A DNA stretch of 64,000 nt from Brachybacterium sacelli (lineage in GTDB: Bacteria; Actinomycetota; Actinomycetes; Actinomycetales; Dermabacteraceae). The notes under the pieces are model-generated. The model saw nothing but the letters and a program-made list of their open reading frames with translations. It did no database searches and was not told the DNA's origin. Position numbers and translations under genes: made by a program. Location of the stretch: NCBI RefSeq assembly GCF_017876545.1, contig NZ_JAGIOD010000001.1, forward strand, positions 2,976,001 to 3,040,000. The letters run 5' to 3'. Positions 27,802-36,947 of the stretch are shown here, piece after piece (position 1 is the stretch's first letter; every line of letters starts with the position of its first letter).

Positions 27802-27830
27802 TTGCCAGACGAGGCGATCTTCGCTATGAG
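27802..27830 (+). promoter_or_regulatory. promoter of the ectoine-catabolism-like operon
   Basis: TTGCCA (27802-27807) and TATGAG (27825-27830) are separated by 17 bp, the best sigma-70-type pair seen in the window. It lies 48 bp before the transaminase ATG, which has its own AGAGAGGT ribosome site. Confidence 0.6.
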
Positions 27831-27878
27831 GGCCGGGCATGGAGATCGGGATCGCCTTCCACCGTAGAGAGGTCTCCC

Positions 27879-29138
27879 ATGGACACCACCGTCTTCGAAG
27901 CACACGAATCCACGATCCGCGGCTACTGCCGCAACTACCCCACGGTGTTCGCCTCGGCGTCCAATGCGCGCCAGGTCGACGAGGACGGCAGGTCGTACAT
28001 CGACTTCTTCGCCGGGGCCGGGGTGCTCAACTTCGGGCACAACAACCCCCGCATGAAGGAGGCACTGATCGACTTCCTCCAAGCCGACGGCGTCGCGCAC
28101 AGCCTGGACACCTACACCACCACCAAGCGGGACTTCGTCGCCCGCTTCCAGGAGGTGGTCCTGGCTCCGCGCGGCATGGATCACCGGATGCAGTTCATGG
28201 GCCCGACCGGCTCCAACGCGGTCGAAGCCGCCATGAAGCTCGCCCGGAAGGCCACCGGGCGCCGGGAGATCGTGGCCTTCAGCCACGGGTTCCACGGCAT
28301 GACGCTGGGCTCCCTCGCCGCCACCGCCAACGATGCCTTCCGACAGTGGTCCGGGGTGCCGCTGGAGCACATCCACCGCCTGCCGTTCGAGACCGCGCCG
28401 GGCGGCGACACGGCCCTGGCGGAGTACCGGACGGCGCTCCAGGACCCCTCCAGCGGACTGCTGCCCCCGGCGGCGTTCCTGGTCGAACCAGTCCAGGCCG
28501 AGGGCGGTGTCAACGTCGCCAGCCGCGACTGGCTGCACGAGGTCCAGGACCTCGCCCGAGAGGTCGGCGCTCTGCTGATCTTCGACGACATCCAGGCCGG
28601 CATCGGCCGTACCGGCACCTACTTCTCCTTCGACGGCATGGGCCTCGACCCGGACATCATCACGCTGGCCAAGGGCCTGGGCGGGTTCGGCACCCCGATC
28701 GCCATGAACCTCAACAAGCCCGAGGTCGACGACCACTGGTCGCCCGGGGCGCACACGGGAACCTTCCGCGGCCAAGGGCTGTCCTTCGTCGCCGGCACGG
28801 TGGCGCTGGACTACTTCACCGACGAGTCCTTCCTCGCCGACGTCCTGGCCAAGGGGGAGCGGATGCGCGAACGCCTCACGGCGCTCGTGCGCGAGCACCC
28901 CGGACTGGGCTGGGAGGTCCGCGGCCGCGGCATGATCCAGGCGCTGGACACCGGGGACGGCGCCTTCGCCAAGCGCGTCCAGCAGACGGCCTTCGAGGCC
29001 GGTCTGCTGATCGGCCCGTGCGGGAGCGGGGGACGGGTGATCAAGCTGATCCCGCCGCTGACCATCCCCGAGGACGATCTCCTCCAGGGCCTCGACCTGC
29101 TCGAGCAGGCGATCCGTACGGCGCGGGAGGCGGACTGA
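27879..29138 (+). CDS. diaminobutyrate-2-oxoglutarate transaminase, EctB/DoeD-like
   Basis: This is a 419-residue PLP-dependent class-III aminotransferase. It aligns by eye with EctB throughout (VRGYC-like start, YIDFFAGAGVLNFGHNNP, VAHSLDTYTTTK, FSHGFHGMTLGSLAA, IFDDIQAGIGRTG) and carries the PLP lysine in ITLAKGLGGFG. EctB makes L-2,4-diaminobutyrate in ectoine synthesis. Here there is no ectA or ectC, but a DoeA-like hydrolase and an aldehyde dehydrogenase follow. The reverse direction, DoeD-type conversion of diaminobutyrate to aspartate semialdehyde, is therefore more likely. Its stop overlaps the next ATG (TGATG). Confidence 0.85.
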   Translation: MDTTVFEAHESTIRGYCRNYPTVFASASNARQVDEDGRSYIDFFAGAGVLNFGHNNPRMKEALIDFLQADGVAHSLDTYTTTKRDFVARFQEVVLAPRGMDHRMQFMGPTGSNAVEAAMKLARKATGRREIVAFSHGFHGMTLGSLAATANDAFRQWSGVPLEHIHRLPFETAPGGDTALAEYRTALQDPSSGLLPPAAFLVEPVQAEGGVNVASRDWLHEVQDLAREVGALLIFDDIQAGIGRTGTYFSFDGMGLDPDIITLAKGLGGFGTPIAMNLNKPEVDDHWSPGAHTGTFRGQGLSFVAGTVALDYFTDESFLADVLAKGERMRERLTALVREHPGLGWEVRGRGMIQALDTGDGAFAKRVQQTAFEAGLLIGPCGSGGRVIKLIPPLTIPEDDLLQGLDLLEQAIRTAREAD

Positions 29139-30343
29139 TGCGCCGCCGCGAGGACATGACCTTCCCGCCCGGGGAGTACGAGCGCCGGCTGCGGGAGCTG
29201 CGGGAGCGGATGGCCGGGCGCGAGCTGGACGCGGTGATCATCACCGATCCCGAGAACCTGATGTACCTCACGGACCATCAGACCACCGGCTACTCGTTCT
29301 TCCAGGCACTGATCGTCCCGCTCGAGGCCGAGCCGATGATGATCACACGCGCGATGGAGCAGTCCAACGTCCTCGAACGCACGTGGGTGGAGAGCTCACG
29401 GGCCTATCCGGACACCGGTGACGCCATCCTCGATCTGGTCAGTTCCCTGCGCGATCTGCGGCTGGGGGACGCCCGAGTGGGCTATGAGCGCAACAGCTAC
29501 TACTTCCCGGCCTACCAGCAGGACCGCTTCCACGACGCCTTCGGCGAGGGTCTGGTGGACTGCTTCGGCATCGTCGAGGAGGGACGGATCCTCAAGTCGG
29601 CGGCCGAGATCTCGGTGATGCGGAGAGCGGCCCATGCGGCCGAGGCCGGGATGCGGGCGGGCCAGGAGGCGGCCGTGGTCGGTGCCACCGAGAACGATGT
29701 GGCGGCCGCGATCTCCTCGGCGATGTTCCGGGCCGGCGGGGAGTTCCCCGCGGTGATGCCCTACGTCGCCTCCGGACCGCGGACCATGATCGGCCACTCC
29801 ACCTGGGAGGGGCGCACCATCGAACCCGGCGAGCACGTGTTCCTCGAGCTCGGCGGCTGCTACCGCAGGTACCACGCGGCCGTGATGCGCACCGTGGTCA
29901 ACGGGGAGCTGAGCCCGTCGATGCACTCCGCGCAGGAGCTGATGAAGCATGCCCTGGCCGAGCTGCGCGGACTGATGCGACCGGGGGTGACCGTGGCCGA
30001 GGTCGACCGTCTCGTCCGCTCCGTCATCGAGAGCAACGACGTCGGCGCCCGGCTGGTCACCCGAGCCGGGTACTCGATCGGCATCGCCTTCCCTCCCTCC
30101 TGGGACGAGGGGTACATCCTCTCGCTGATGGACGGCGACGACCGGCCGCTGGAACCGGGGATGACCTTCCACGTCATCCCCTGGATGTGGGGCGTCGACG
30201 GCGACAAGACCGTCGGCATCTCCGACACCCTCCACGTCACCGAGGAGGGCTGCGAGTCGCTGTTCACTCTCGGCGAGGACTTCACCGTCCACGACGGCCG
30301 GATGCCCGGCCCAGTGACCGACCTGAACGCCCGCGCGAGCTGA
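29138..30343 (+). CDS. M24-fold hydrolase, ectoine hydrolase (DoeA/EutD)-like
   Basis: This 401-residue protein has the creatinase/aminopeptidase-P fold: an N-terminal creatinase_N domain (LDAVIITDPENLMYLTDHQT) and a C-terminal pita-bread domain. The positions of the first two metal aspartates read LELGGCYRRYHAAVMRT, so at least one ligand is replaced. That is like creatinase and ectoine hydrolase and unlike true metallopeptidases. With its neighbours, opening of the ectoine ring to N-acetyl-diaminobutyrate is the best proposal. A plain Xaa-Pro peptidase is less likely. I see no DoeB deacetylase gene nearby. Confidence 0.75.
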   Translation: MRRREDMTFPPGEYERRLRELRERMAGRELDAVIITDPENLMYLTDHQTTGYSFFQALIVPLEAEPMMITRAMEQSNVLERTWVESSRAYPDTGDAILDLVSSLRDLRLGDARVGYERNSYYFPAYQQDRFHDAFGEGLVDCFGIVEEGRILKSAAEISVMRRAAHAAEAGMRAGQEAAVVGATENDVAAAISSAMFRAGGEFPAVMPYVASGPRTMIGHSTWEGRTIEPGEHVFLELGGCYRRYHAAVMRTVVNGELSPSMHSAQELMKHALAELRGLMRPGVTVAEVDRLVRSVIESNDVGARLVTRAGYSIGIAFPPSWDEGYILSLMDGDDRPLEPGMTFHVIPWMWGVDGDKTVGISDTLHVTEEGCESLFTLGEDFTVHDGRMPGPVTDLNARAS

Positions 30344-30356
30344 GAGGAGCGATGCC

Positions 30357-31778
30357 ATGAACATCGAGTCCACCGAGTCCACGGAGACCATCCGGACCGA
30401 CCAGCGGGTCCTGACCGTCGTCGACCCGACCACCGAGAAGGTCGTCCGGGAGGTCCCCGCCGCCTCCTCCGCGGAGATCACGGCCGTGATCGATCGGGCC
30501 CAGAGCGCGTACGAGAGCTGGAGGGCGAGGAGCTTCGCCCAGCGGGCGGAGGTGCTGCGCGCCGTCGCCACCCATCTGCGCGAACACACCGAGGAGCTCG
30601 CGCCGGTGATGACCGAGGAGATGGGCAAGCCCATCACCGAGGCGCGGGGGGAGGTGGGCAAGGCCGCCTGGGCCGCTGAGCACTACGCCGAGCATGCCGA
30701 GGAGTACCTCGCCCCGCTGCATCTCCAGGCCGATGCCACCTCCTCCTACGTCCAGCACCTGCCGATCGGCCCGGTGCTGGGGATCCTGCCGTGGAACGCG
30801 CCCTTCTGGATCGCGTTCCGCTTCTGCGCCCCGGCGCTGATGGCCGGCAACACCTGCGTCATGAAGCACGATCCGCACGTGCCGGGCTGCGCGGAGGCGA
30901 TCGAGGAGGCGTTCCGTGCCGCCGGGGCCCCGGAGGGGATCTTCCAGGCGGTCCAGGCGGTCACCGAGGACGTGGAGCAGATGATCCGCGATCCCCGTAT
31001 CCGGGCCGTCAGCTTCACCGGCTCGGACCGGGCCGGCTCCGCGGTCGCGGCGACGGCGGCCTCGGAGATCAAGCCCGCGGTGCTCGAGCTGGGCGGTTCC
31101 GACCCGTGCATCGTGCTGGCCGACGCGGACCTCCGGAAGGCCGCTGACGTCACGGCGACCTCCCGCATCATCAACGCGGGTCAGTCCTGCATCGCAGCCA
31201 AGCGGGTGATCGTCGAGCGCTCGGTGCACGACGAGTTCGTGGAGCTGCTGCGCGAGCGCCTGGCGGCGCTCGTGGTCGGGGACCCGCGGGAGGAGAGCAC
31301 GCAGGTGGGGCCCATCGCGCGGGCCGAGCTGCGCGAGAACCTCCACCGCCAGGTGACCACCTCGGTCGCGGCGGGGGCCACCTGCGTCCTCGGCGGCACG
31401 ATGCCGGAGGGAGAGGGGTACTTCTACCCCGTCACCCTGCTCACCGACGTCGAGCCCGGCATGTCCGCGTGCACCGAGGAGACCTTCGGACCGGTCGCCG
31501 TGGTGATCGCCGCGGAGGACGGCGAGCACGCCCTCGCCCTGGCCAACGACACCCCCTTCGGGCTCGCGGCCAGCGTGTGGACGACCACGGAGCGCGGTGA
31601 GCAGATGGCGCCGCGCATCGAGGCCGGCCAGGTCGCGGTCAACGGCATCGTGAAGACGGACCCCCGGCTCCCCTCGGGCGGCATCAAGCGCTCCGGCTAC
31701 GGCCGGGAGCTCGGCCCCCACGGCATCCGTGAGTTCGTCAATGCCCAGCAGGTGTGGGTGGGGCCGGCCGTCGGCTGA
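30357..31778 (+). CDS. NAD(P)-dependent aldehyde dehydrogenase, DoeC/GabD-like
   Basis: This 473-residue aldehyde dehydrogenase has the general-base Glu in [13 protein letters not shown] (about 243) and the catalytic Cys in [12 protein letters not shown] (about 277). The closest family by motif is succinate-semialdehyde dehydrogenase. In this operon it would plausibly oxidise aspartate semialdehyde to aspartate, the last step of ectoine breakdown. A GAGAGGAG ribosome site lies 14 bp after the hydrolase stop. Its last 41 bp overlap the 3' end of convergent copA. Confidence 0.88.
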   Translation: MNIESTESTETIRTDQRVLTVVDPTTEKVVREVPAASSAEITAVIDRAQSAYESWRARSFAQRAEVLRAVATHLREHTEELAPVMTEEMGKPITEARGEVGKAAWAAEHYAEHAEEYLAPLHLQADATSSYVQHLPIGPVLGILPWNAPFWIAFRFCAPALMAGNTCVMKHDPHVPGCAEAIEEAFRAAGAPEGIFQAVQAVTEDVEQMIRDPRIRAVSFTGSDRAGSAVAATAASEIKPAVLELGGSDPCIVLADADLRKAADVTATSRIINAGQSCIAAKRVIVERSVHDEFVELLRERLAALVVGDPREESTQVGPIARAELRENLHRQVTTSVAAGATCVLGGTMPEGEGYFYPVTLLTDVEPGMSACTEETFGPVAVVIAAEDGEHALALANDTPFGLAASVWTTTERGEQMAPRIEAGQVAVNGIVKTDPRLPSGGIKRSGYGRELGPHGIREFVNAQQVWVGPAVG

Positions 31779-34047
31779 CCCGTGCCGAGGCGGTGACCGA
31801 GCGGAATTTACGCAGCCGCAGGCTGTTGGAGACGACGAACACGCTGGACAGCGCCATCGCCGCACCGGCGAGCATGGGATTGAGCATGCCGAGGGCGGCG
31901 ATCGGGATCGCGGCGACGTTGTAGCCGAAGGCCCAGAAGAGGTTGGTCTTGATCGTCCGCAGGGTCCGACGGGAGAGGCGGATCGCGTCGACGGCGTCGC
32001 GGAGGTCGCCGCGCACCAGGGTGATGTCCCCGGCCTCGATCGCGACGTCGGTGCCGGTCCCCATCGCGAGGCCGAGATCGGCGTGGGCGAGTGCCGGGGC
32101 GTCGTTGACGCCGTCGCCGATCATCGCGACGATCCGGCCCTCGGCCTGGAGACGGGCGATGACGTCGACTTTGTCCCGGGGGAGCACCTCGGCGAGGACC
32201 TCGTCGATGCCTACCTCGGTCGCGACCTGACGGGCGACGCCCTCATGGTCCCCGGTCAGCAGCACGGGGGTCAGGCCGAGCTGCTTCAGCTCCGCGACGG
32301 CCAGGGCGCTGGTGGGGCGGACGGTGTCGGCCACCATCAGCAGGCCGCGGGCACGACCGTCCCAGCCGATGACGACCGCGGTCCTGCCGTCGGCCTCCGC
32401 GGCGGCTCGGGCGGCGGCGGTCTGCGGGGACAGTGCCGCGCCCCGCTCGGCGAGCAGGGACGCGCGGCCGACGACGACCTCGCTCCCGTCCACCACGCCG
32501 CGCACACCCCTGCCCTCGAGCGTGCCGAACTGCTCGGGGTCGGGCAGGGTGCCGAGCTCCTCGGCCGCCCCCGCGGCGATCGCCCGGCCGAGAGGGTGTT
32601 CGGAGGCGTTCTCGAGGGCGCCGGCACGGCGCAGCAGCTCACCCCGGTCGGTGCCGGGCTCCGTGACGACATCCACCAGGGTCATCCGTCCGCTGGTGAC
32701 AGTGCCGGTCTTGTCCAGCACGACGGTGTCGATCCTCCGAGTGCTCTCCAGCACCTCGGGGCCCTTGAGGAGGATGCCCAGCTGGGCGCCGCGGCCGCTG
32801 CCCACCAACAGCGCGGTCGGAGTGGCGAGGCCCAGGGCACAGGGGCAGGCGATGACGAGTACCGCGACCGCGGCGGAGAAGCCCGCCGTGGCCGGGAAGC
32901 CGGCGACGAACCAGGCGCCGAGGGTCACCACGGCGATCACGAGGACGATCGGCACGAAGACCGCGGAGATCCGGTCGGCGAGGCGCTGGACCTGGGCCTT
33001 GCCGGCCTGGGCTTCCTCGACGAGCTTCGCCATCCGGGCGAGCTGGGTGTCCGCGCCGACCCGGGTCGCGCGGACGACCAGGCGGCCTCCGTCGTTGACG
33101 GTGGCGCCGGTGACGTCATCACCCACGCCGGTCTCGACGGGGACAGACTCGCCGGTGAGCATCGAGGCGTCCACGGCGGAGGTACCCGCGACGACGGTGC
33201 CGTCGGTGGCGATCTTCTCGCCGGGACGGACCACGAACTCGTCGTTCACGGCGAGCTCCGACGTCGAGATCTTCACCTCGGCCCCGCCCCGGAGCACGGA
33301 GACCTCCTTCGCGCCGAGCTCGAGCAGGGCCCGCAGAGCGGCACCCGCTCGGCGTTTTGCTCGTTTCTCGACGTAGCGCCCGGCCAGGAGGAACATCGTC
33401 ACGCCCGCGCCGACTTCGAGGTAGATGCTCGAGGCGCCGTCCGAGGGGGCGATGGTCAGCTCGAAGGGATGGGACATGCCGGGAGTGCCGGCCGTGCCGA
33501 GGAACAGGGCGTACAGCGACCACAGCAGGGAGGCGGAGGTGCCCAGGGAGATGAGGGTGTCCATCGTGGCGGCGCCGTTCCGGAGGCTGGTCCAGGCTGC
33601 CCGGTGGAAGGGCCAGGCGCCCCAGATGATCACCGGGGCGGCCAGCGTCAGGGAGAGCCATTGCCAGTAGGTGAACTGCAGCGCGGGGATCATCGACATC
33701 GCGATGACGGGAACGCTCAGCACCACCGCGCCGGTGAGGCGCTGTCGAAGGGCGGTCAGCTCGGGATCCTCCGCTGCGTCCGCGGGCTGCGCGCCGTGGC
33801 CCTCCACGGCCGGGGGAGTCGGCAGCGCGGCCGTGTACCCGGTCCGTTCGACCTCGGCGACCAGCAGCTGGGGGTCGTAGCCCGCCGGGACGGTGAGCGT
33901 CGCCTTCTCGGTGGCGTAGTTGACCGTCGCGGCGACCCCGTCGAGCTTGTTGAGCTTGCGCTCGATCCGGTTCGCGCAGGAGGCGCAGGTCATCCCGCCT
34001 ATCTCCAGCTCGATGCCGGAAGCCGCCCTCGGCGGCGCCGAACTCAT
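31738..34047 (-). CDS. copA: copper-exporting P1B-type ATPase
   Basis: This 769-residue P1B-1 ATPase pumps Cu(I) out of the cytoplasm. It has one N-terminal heavy-metal domain ([13 protein letters not shown] near residue 18), eight membrane helices, TGE in MLTGESVPV, the ion-site CPC in [14 protein letters not shown] (about 400), the phosphorylated Asp in DKTGTVTSG (about 445), [10 protein letters not shown], and the helix-8 segment [15 protein letters not shown]. The ATG overlaps the copZ stop by 4 bp. Its 3' end overlaps the aldehyde dehydrogenase gene by 41 bp. Confidence 0.95.
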   Translation of the reverse strand: MSSAPPRAASGIELEIGGMTCASCANRIERKLNKLDGVAATVNYATEKATLTVPAGYDPQLLVAEVERTGYTAALPTPPAVEGHGAQPADAAEDPELTALRQRLTGAVVLSVPVIAMSMIPALQFTYWQWLSLTLAAPVIIWGAWPFHRAAWTSLRNGAATMDTLISLGTSASLLWSLYALFLGTAGTPGMSHPFELTIAPSDGASSIYLEVGAGVTMFLLAGRYVEKRAKRRAGAALRALLELGAKEVSVLRGGAEVKISTSELAVNDEFVVRPGEKIATDGTVVAGTSAVDASMLTGESVPVETGVGDDVTGATVNDGGRLVVRATRVGADTQLARMAKLVEEAQAGKAQVQRLADRISAVFVPIVLVIAVVTLGAWFVAGFPATAGFSAAVAVLVIACPCALGLATPTALLVGSGRGAQLGILLKGPEVLESTRRIDTVVLDKTGTVTSGRMTLVDVVTEPGTDRGELLRRAGALENASEHPLGRAIAAGAAEELGTLPDPEQFGTLEGRGVRGVVDGSEVVVGRASLLAERGAALSPQTAAARAAAEADGRTAVVIGWDGRARGLLMVADTVRPTSALAVAELKQLGLTPVLLTGDHEGVARQVATEVGIDEVLAEVLPRDKVDVIARLQAEGRIVAMIGDGVNDAPALAHADLGLAMGTGTDVAIEAGDITLVRGDLRDAVDAIRLSRRTLRTIKTNLFWAFGYNVAAIPIAALGMLNPMLAGAAMALSSVFVVSNSLRLRKFRSVTASARVSRRPAPPTPAGH

Positions 34048-34256
34048 CGGGCCCGCACCGCCGCGTACCCGGCCTCCTCGACCGCGCCGAGGACCGTGGC
34101 GTCCTCGAGCTCGGCGGTGGCGCTGACGACGAGCTTCCCGGTCTGCGCGCTCACCTGGACGTCGGTGACGCCGGGGATCCCGCCCACCTCCTCGCGCACC
34201 GACATCTCGCAGTGCCCGCAGGTCATGCCCGTCACCTCGTACTCGTGCGCCGCCAT
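34044..34256 (-). CDS. copZ: copper chaperone (heavy-metal-associated domain)
   Basis: This 70-residue, single HMA-domain protein carries the metal-binding [11 protein letters not shown] motif. It delivers Cu(I) to the CopA N-terminal domain. It is the first gene of the copZ-copA operon, coupled to copA by an ATGA overlap and preceded by AAGGAGGAG. The CsoR-type palindromes lie immediately upstream. Confidence 0.93.
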   Translation of the reverse strand: MAAHEYEVTGMTCGHCEMSVREEVGGIPGVTDVQVSAQTGKLVVSATAELEDATVLGAVEEAGYAAVRAR

Positions 34257-34277
34257 CGGCTCCTCCTTCGTCGGGGA

Positions 34278-34292
34278 TACCCTCGGTGGGTA
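34278..34292. promoter_or_regulatory. second, shorter CsoR-like palindrome
   Basis: TACCC-TCGGT-GGGTA is a perfect 5-bp inverted repeat lying between copZ and the main palindrome. It resembles half of the CsoR operator and could be a secondary site. Confidence 0.4.
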
Positions 34293-34311
34293 CCGCGTCC
34301 TGGAGGAACCG

Positions 34312-34330
34312 TATACCCCTGAGGGGTATA
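34312..34330. promoter_or_regulatory. CsoR-type copper operator upstream of copZ-copA
   Basis: TATACCCCTGAGGGGTATA is a palindrome with 9-bp arms around one central base. The ATACCCC/GGGGTAT core is typical of sites bound by the Cu(I)-sensing repressor CsoR. It sits 55 bp upstream of copZ where a promoter is expected. No csoR gene lies in the window, so the repressor must be elsewhere. Confidence 0.75.
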
Positions 34331-34356
34331 TTTGGAAGGCGTCGGAACCACAGAAA

Positions 34357-34393
34357 AGCGGGAGCGCCGGGTCGGTGACCCAGCGCTCCCGCT
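34357..34393 (-). terminator. rho-independent terminator, probably the original tRNA-Pro terminator
   Basis: An 11-bp perfect stem (34357-34367 with 34383-34393) is extended inward by GGGTC/GACCC. On the minus strand it is followed by TTTTC. No gene now reads into it from the right except across the 37-bp tRNA remnant at 34413. It fits as the terminator of tRNA-Pro before the island was inserted. Confidence 0.7.
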
Positions 34394-34412
34394 CTGACCT
34401 GCATTTCTCTCG

Positions 34413-34449
34413 GTCGGGCTGACAGGATTTGAACCTGCGACCCCATGAC
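34413..34449. repeat. distal attachment-site copy (tRNA-Pro 3' end duplicate)
   Basis: This 37-bp segment is identical to 41350-41386, the 3' half of tRNA-Pro(GGG). Outside it the two sites diverge at once. It marks the far end of an integrated element whose integrase gene starts 136 bp away. Confidence 0.88.
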
Positions 34450-34545
34450 TCTGCGCCAATTAAGGTTTGATGCCCTGGTAGTGCGGAGAACGCGCAGGCA
34501 GTTGACGGTTTTGTGCGCTCGAGAACTTCACGGAGATTCCTGGGT

Positions 34546-34588
34546 GTGACCGCCAGATCCCGCCTCTTGCGGTCACCTTAGCGGTCAC
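34546..34588. promoter_or_regulatory. candidate integrase arm-type sites, integrase side
   Basis: GCGGTCAC occurs at 34569-34576 and 34581-34588 (12-bp period) and inverted at 34546-34553. The same paired motif recurs near the other end of the island at 41274. Position between the attachment core and integrase fits arm-binding sites; this is inference. Confidence 0.45.
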
Positions 34589-35680
34589 TTCTCGAAGATT
34601 CCGGCCGCCGCAGAGACCACAGCCTCGGTGCTCGTCACGGCCGTGTACCGCTGCCGGTTGACCGCCGCCGTGTGACCGAAGAGCCGGGTGCGGGTCGCCT
34701 CGGGAAGCACGTCGTACAGCAGCGTGTTGTTCGTGGTGCGCCAGGAATGCCCCCGCTCGTACTCGAACATTTCGATGTGGAGCTGCTCGGCGAGTTCCCG
34801 GTAGAGCGCCGCGAGCTTCCGATCGCGGTTGCGGGGGTCCCAGACCTTCGCTTGGTCGGTCGGCGAAGGGAAGAGCCACGGGCTCCCAGAATCCAGCCGC
34901 GTCGCGAGACGCTTACTGACCGCGGGAGCAAGGACCGGTACTGGACGGCCCGTACGCGTCTTCGTGGCATCCGGGGGCAGTTCGACGATGAAGGTGCTGG
35001 AGGCGTCCACGTGGCAGTCCTCCGTGGGCCTCATGCACAGCTCGGAGGTGCGCAGCCCCGTCGTCGCTTGCGCGAGCACGATGTCGATGCATGCGGCCCG
35101 CTCGATCACTCGTTGCTCCCGCGTCCACCGTCCGCGCTTCGGCGCTTCCACATCCTCCGGGTCGGCGGCGAGTAGGTATTCGATGGCCGCGCGGTACTGC
35201 TCCGCGGTCAGCGCCCGCCCGCCCCGCGAGTATGCCGGCTTCTTGGCCCCGGACAGGTCGAGGTCCAGATCCATGAGGGGGTTGTACTCGATCACCTCGT
35301 CCACGCGCAGCGGTGCGGCCAGGTACTTCTTCGCCACGGTCTTCGCATGCTTCGCGTTGACCGCACCGTGCAGTCTCCCGATCTCCTCCAGGCACGAGGT
35401 CAGGGCCCGGGGCCGCATCGCCTCTCGCAACGATAGACCGGCCAAAGTATGGGCGTGCTTGCATGCCTCGTCTCCGCACTCGCCGCGCAGTAGCCGGTAG
35501 GCCAGCTCGTAACGTCTCGTGGTGCTGTCGGCGAGACGCTCGGCACGAATAGCCGGGAGGGTGACCGTGTCCAGATAGTCGAGGGTCTTGCTGGTGCCCT
35601 TCCATCCACCGTCGACGGAACCACTCAATAGGTCTGCAGCCCTCGCTCTCGCTCGAGCCCTGACCTTGCCCTTCGCCGGG
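34585..35680 (-). pseudogene. tyrosine-recombinase integrase, 5' end lost to IS3 insertion
   Basis: The surviving frame encodes a phage-type integrase: a SAM-like core-binding domain (TLDYLDTVTLPAIRAERLAD region) and a catalytic domain with Arg in TTGLRTSELC, HSWR, LFGHT and the nucleophile Tyr in RQRYTAV. The open frame runs upstream without an ATG or GTG into the terminal repeat of the IS at 35678. The first usable codon is a TTG at 35628, giving 347 aa. The usual N-terminal arm-binding domain of about 60-80 aa is missing, so the enzyme is probably non-functional. Confidence 0.78.
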
Positions 35681-35748
35681 GACTGATGCGCAGGTAGGTG
35701 TCACGTGATCTGTGGCGCTGAGGAGCGTTGCAGGGAAGGATGTGCACC

Positions 35749-36057
35749 ATGCCTGCTCCCTACCCCCAGGAGTTCCGGGACGACGTCGTCCGCGTCGCGA
35801 GGAACCGTGAACCTGGTCAGAAGCTCGCCGTGATCGCGAAGGACTTCGGGATCTCCGAGTCGTGCCTGACGAACTGGATGCGTCAGGCTGACGTCGAAGA
35901 CGGTGCCCGGCCCGGGAAAACTCGGGAGGAATCGACCGAGCTGCGCGATCTGCGTCGCCGGAACCGGCTGCTCGAGCAGGAGAACGAGGTCCTGCGCCGC
36001 GCGGCCGCCTACCTGTCCCAAGCGAACCTGCCGGGAAAAGGTTCTACCCGCTCGTGA
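35749..36057 (+). CDS. IS3-family transposase OrfA
   Basis: This 102-residue DNA-binding part of the transposase has an N-terminal helix-turn-helix of the HTH_Tnp_1 type (YPQEFRDDVVRVARN, AVIAKDFGISESCLTNWM) and a leucine-zipper-like coiled coil (LRRRNRLLEQENEVLRRAA). The ATG at 35749 has GGAAGGA eight bases upstream. Near its end the frame contains a G GGA AAA slippery heptamer, allowing fusion with OrfB. Confidence 0.88.
   Translation: MPAPYPQEFRDDVVRVARNREPGQKLAVIAKDFGISESCLTNWMRQADVEDGARPGKTREESTELRDLRRRNRLLEQENEVLRRAAAYLSQANLPGKGSTRS
36033..36039 (+). other. programmed -1 frameshift site (GGGAAAA)
   Basis: In the orfA frame the bases read G GGA AAA, matching X XXY YYZ. Slipping back one base continues as FYPLVSELAADG, the conserved OrfB N-terminus, which lies upstream of the separate OrfB start. 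This is direct support for an OrfAB fusion transposase. Confidence 0.75.
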
Positions 36058-36914
36058 GCGAGCTCGCCGCAGACGGCATTCCCGTCGCGGTGTCCCTGCG
36101 GGTCCTGAAGCTCTCCCGCCAGCCCTACTACCGCTGGTTGCACCAGCAGGTCACTGCAGCTGAGCTGACCGAGGCCTATCGAGCCAATGCCCTGCTGGAT
36201 GCCCATCGCGACGATCCGGAGTTCGGCTACCGCTTCTTGGCCGGCGAAGCCGCAGCAGCAGGCGTAGAGATGTGTGAGCGCACGGCGTGGAGGATCTGCC
36301 GGGACAACCAATGGTGGTCCGTATTCGGGAAGAAGCGCGGCAAGAATGGAAAGCGGCCCGGTCCACCGGTCCACGATGACCTCGTGAAGCGCGAATTCAC
36401 CGCCGACGACGCCAACGAACTCTGGCTCACCGACATCACCGAGCACTGGACCGACGAGGGGAAGCTCTATCTCTGCGCTATCAAGGACGTCTTCTCCGGC
36501 CGGATCGTGGGCTACTCCATGGACTCCCGAATGAAGGCTCGCCTCGCAGTGAACGCCCTGGGCAACGCGGTATCGCGGCGCCGAGATGCGGCTGGCTGCA
36601 TCGTGCATTCCGACAGAGGTTCGCAGTTCAGAGCAAAGAAATTCGTCCATGCTCTGAACCGCCACCACCTCATCGGCTCGATGGGCCAGGTCGGTGCCGC
36701 CGGTGACAACGCCGCCATGGAGTCCTTCTTCGCCCTGCTCCAGAAGAACGTCCTGGACCGCAAGCGCTGGCAGACCAGAGAAGAGCTGCGGACCGCGATC
36801 ATCACCTGGATCGAACGCACCTACCACCGCCGACGCCGGCAGGCCCGACTGGGTCGATTGACCCCCATCGAGTACGAGACCATCATGAACCCGACCGTCA
36901 GTCTGGCGGCCTAA
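36054..36914 (+). CDS. IS3-family transposase OrfB (DDE catalytic part)
   Basis: This is a 286-residue catalytic domain of the rve integrase fold, probably made as a -1 frameshift fusion with OrfA. The DDE residues are seen in LWLTDITEHW (Asp), IVHSDRGSQF (Asp) and GDNAAMESFFALLQKN (Glu), with the usual HTH_21 region FGYRFLAGEA-like before them. The gene is intact, so the IS may still be active. It overlaps orfA by 4 bp. Confidence 0.88.
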   Translation: MSELAADGIPVAVSLRVLKLSRQPYYRWLHQQVTAAELTEAYRANALLDAHRDDPEFGYRFLAGEAAAAGVEMCERTAWRICRDNQWWSVFGKKRGKNGKRPGPPVHDDLVKREFTADDANELWLTDITEHWTDEGKLYLCAIKDVFSGRIVGYSMDSRMKARLAVNALGNAVSRRRDAAGCIVHSDRGSQFRAKKFVHALNRHHLIGSMGQVGAAGDNAAMESFFALLQKNVLDRKRWQTREELRTAIITWIERTYHRRRRQARLGRLTPIEYETIMNPTVSLAA

Positions 36915-36947
36915 CCCCAGCTGACACCTGATCGCGCATCAGTCCCC

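Larger units (their letters stand above)
35678..36947 (+). mobile_element. IS3-family insertion sequence
   Basis: The element is about 1.27 kb. The terminal inverted repeats share GGGGACTGATGCGC at the outer end and AGGTGTCA further in (35678-35703 and 36922-36947). Inside are overlapping orfA and orfB with a frameshift signal. I see no 3-4 bp target duplication; the left flank is integrase and the right flank an unrelated ISL3 transposase, so a deletion or recombination has probably removed the original partner sequence. Confidence 0.85.
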
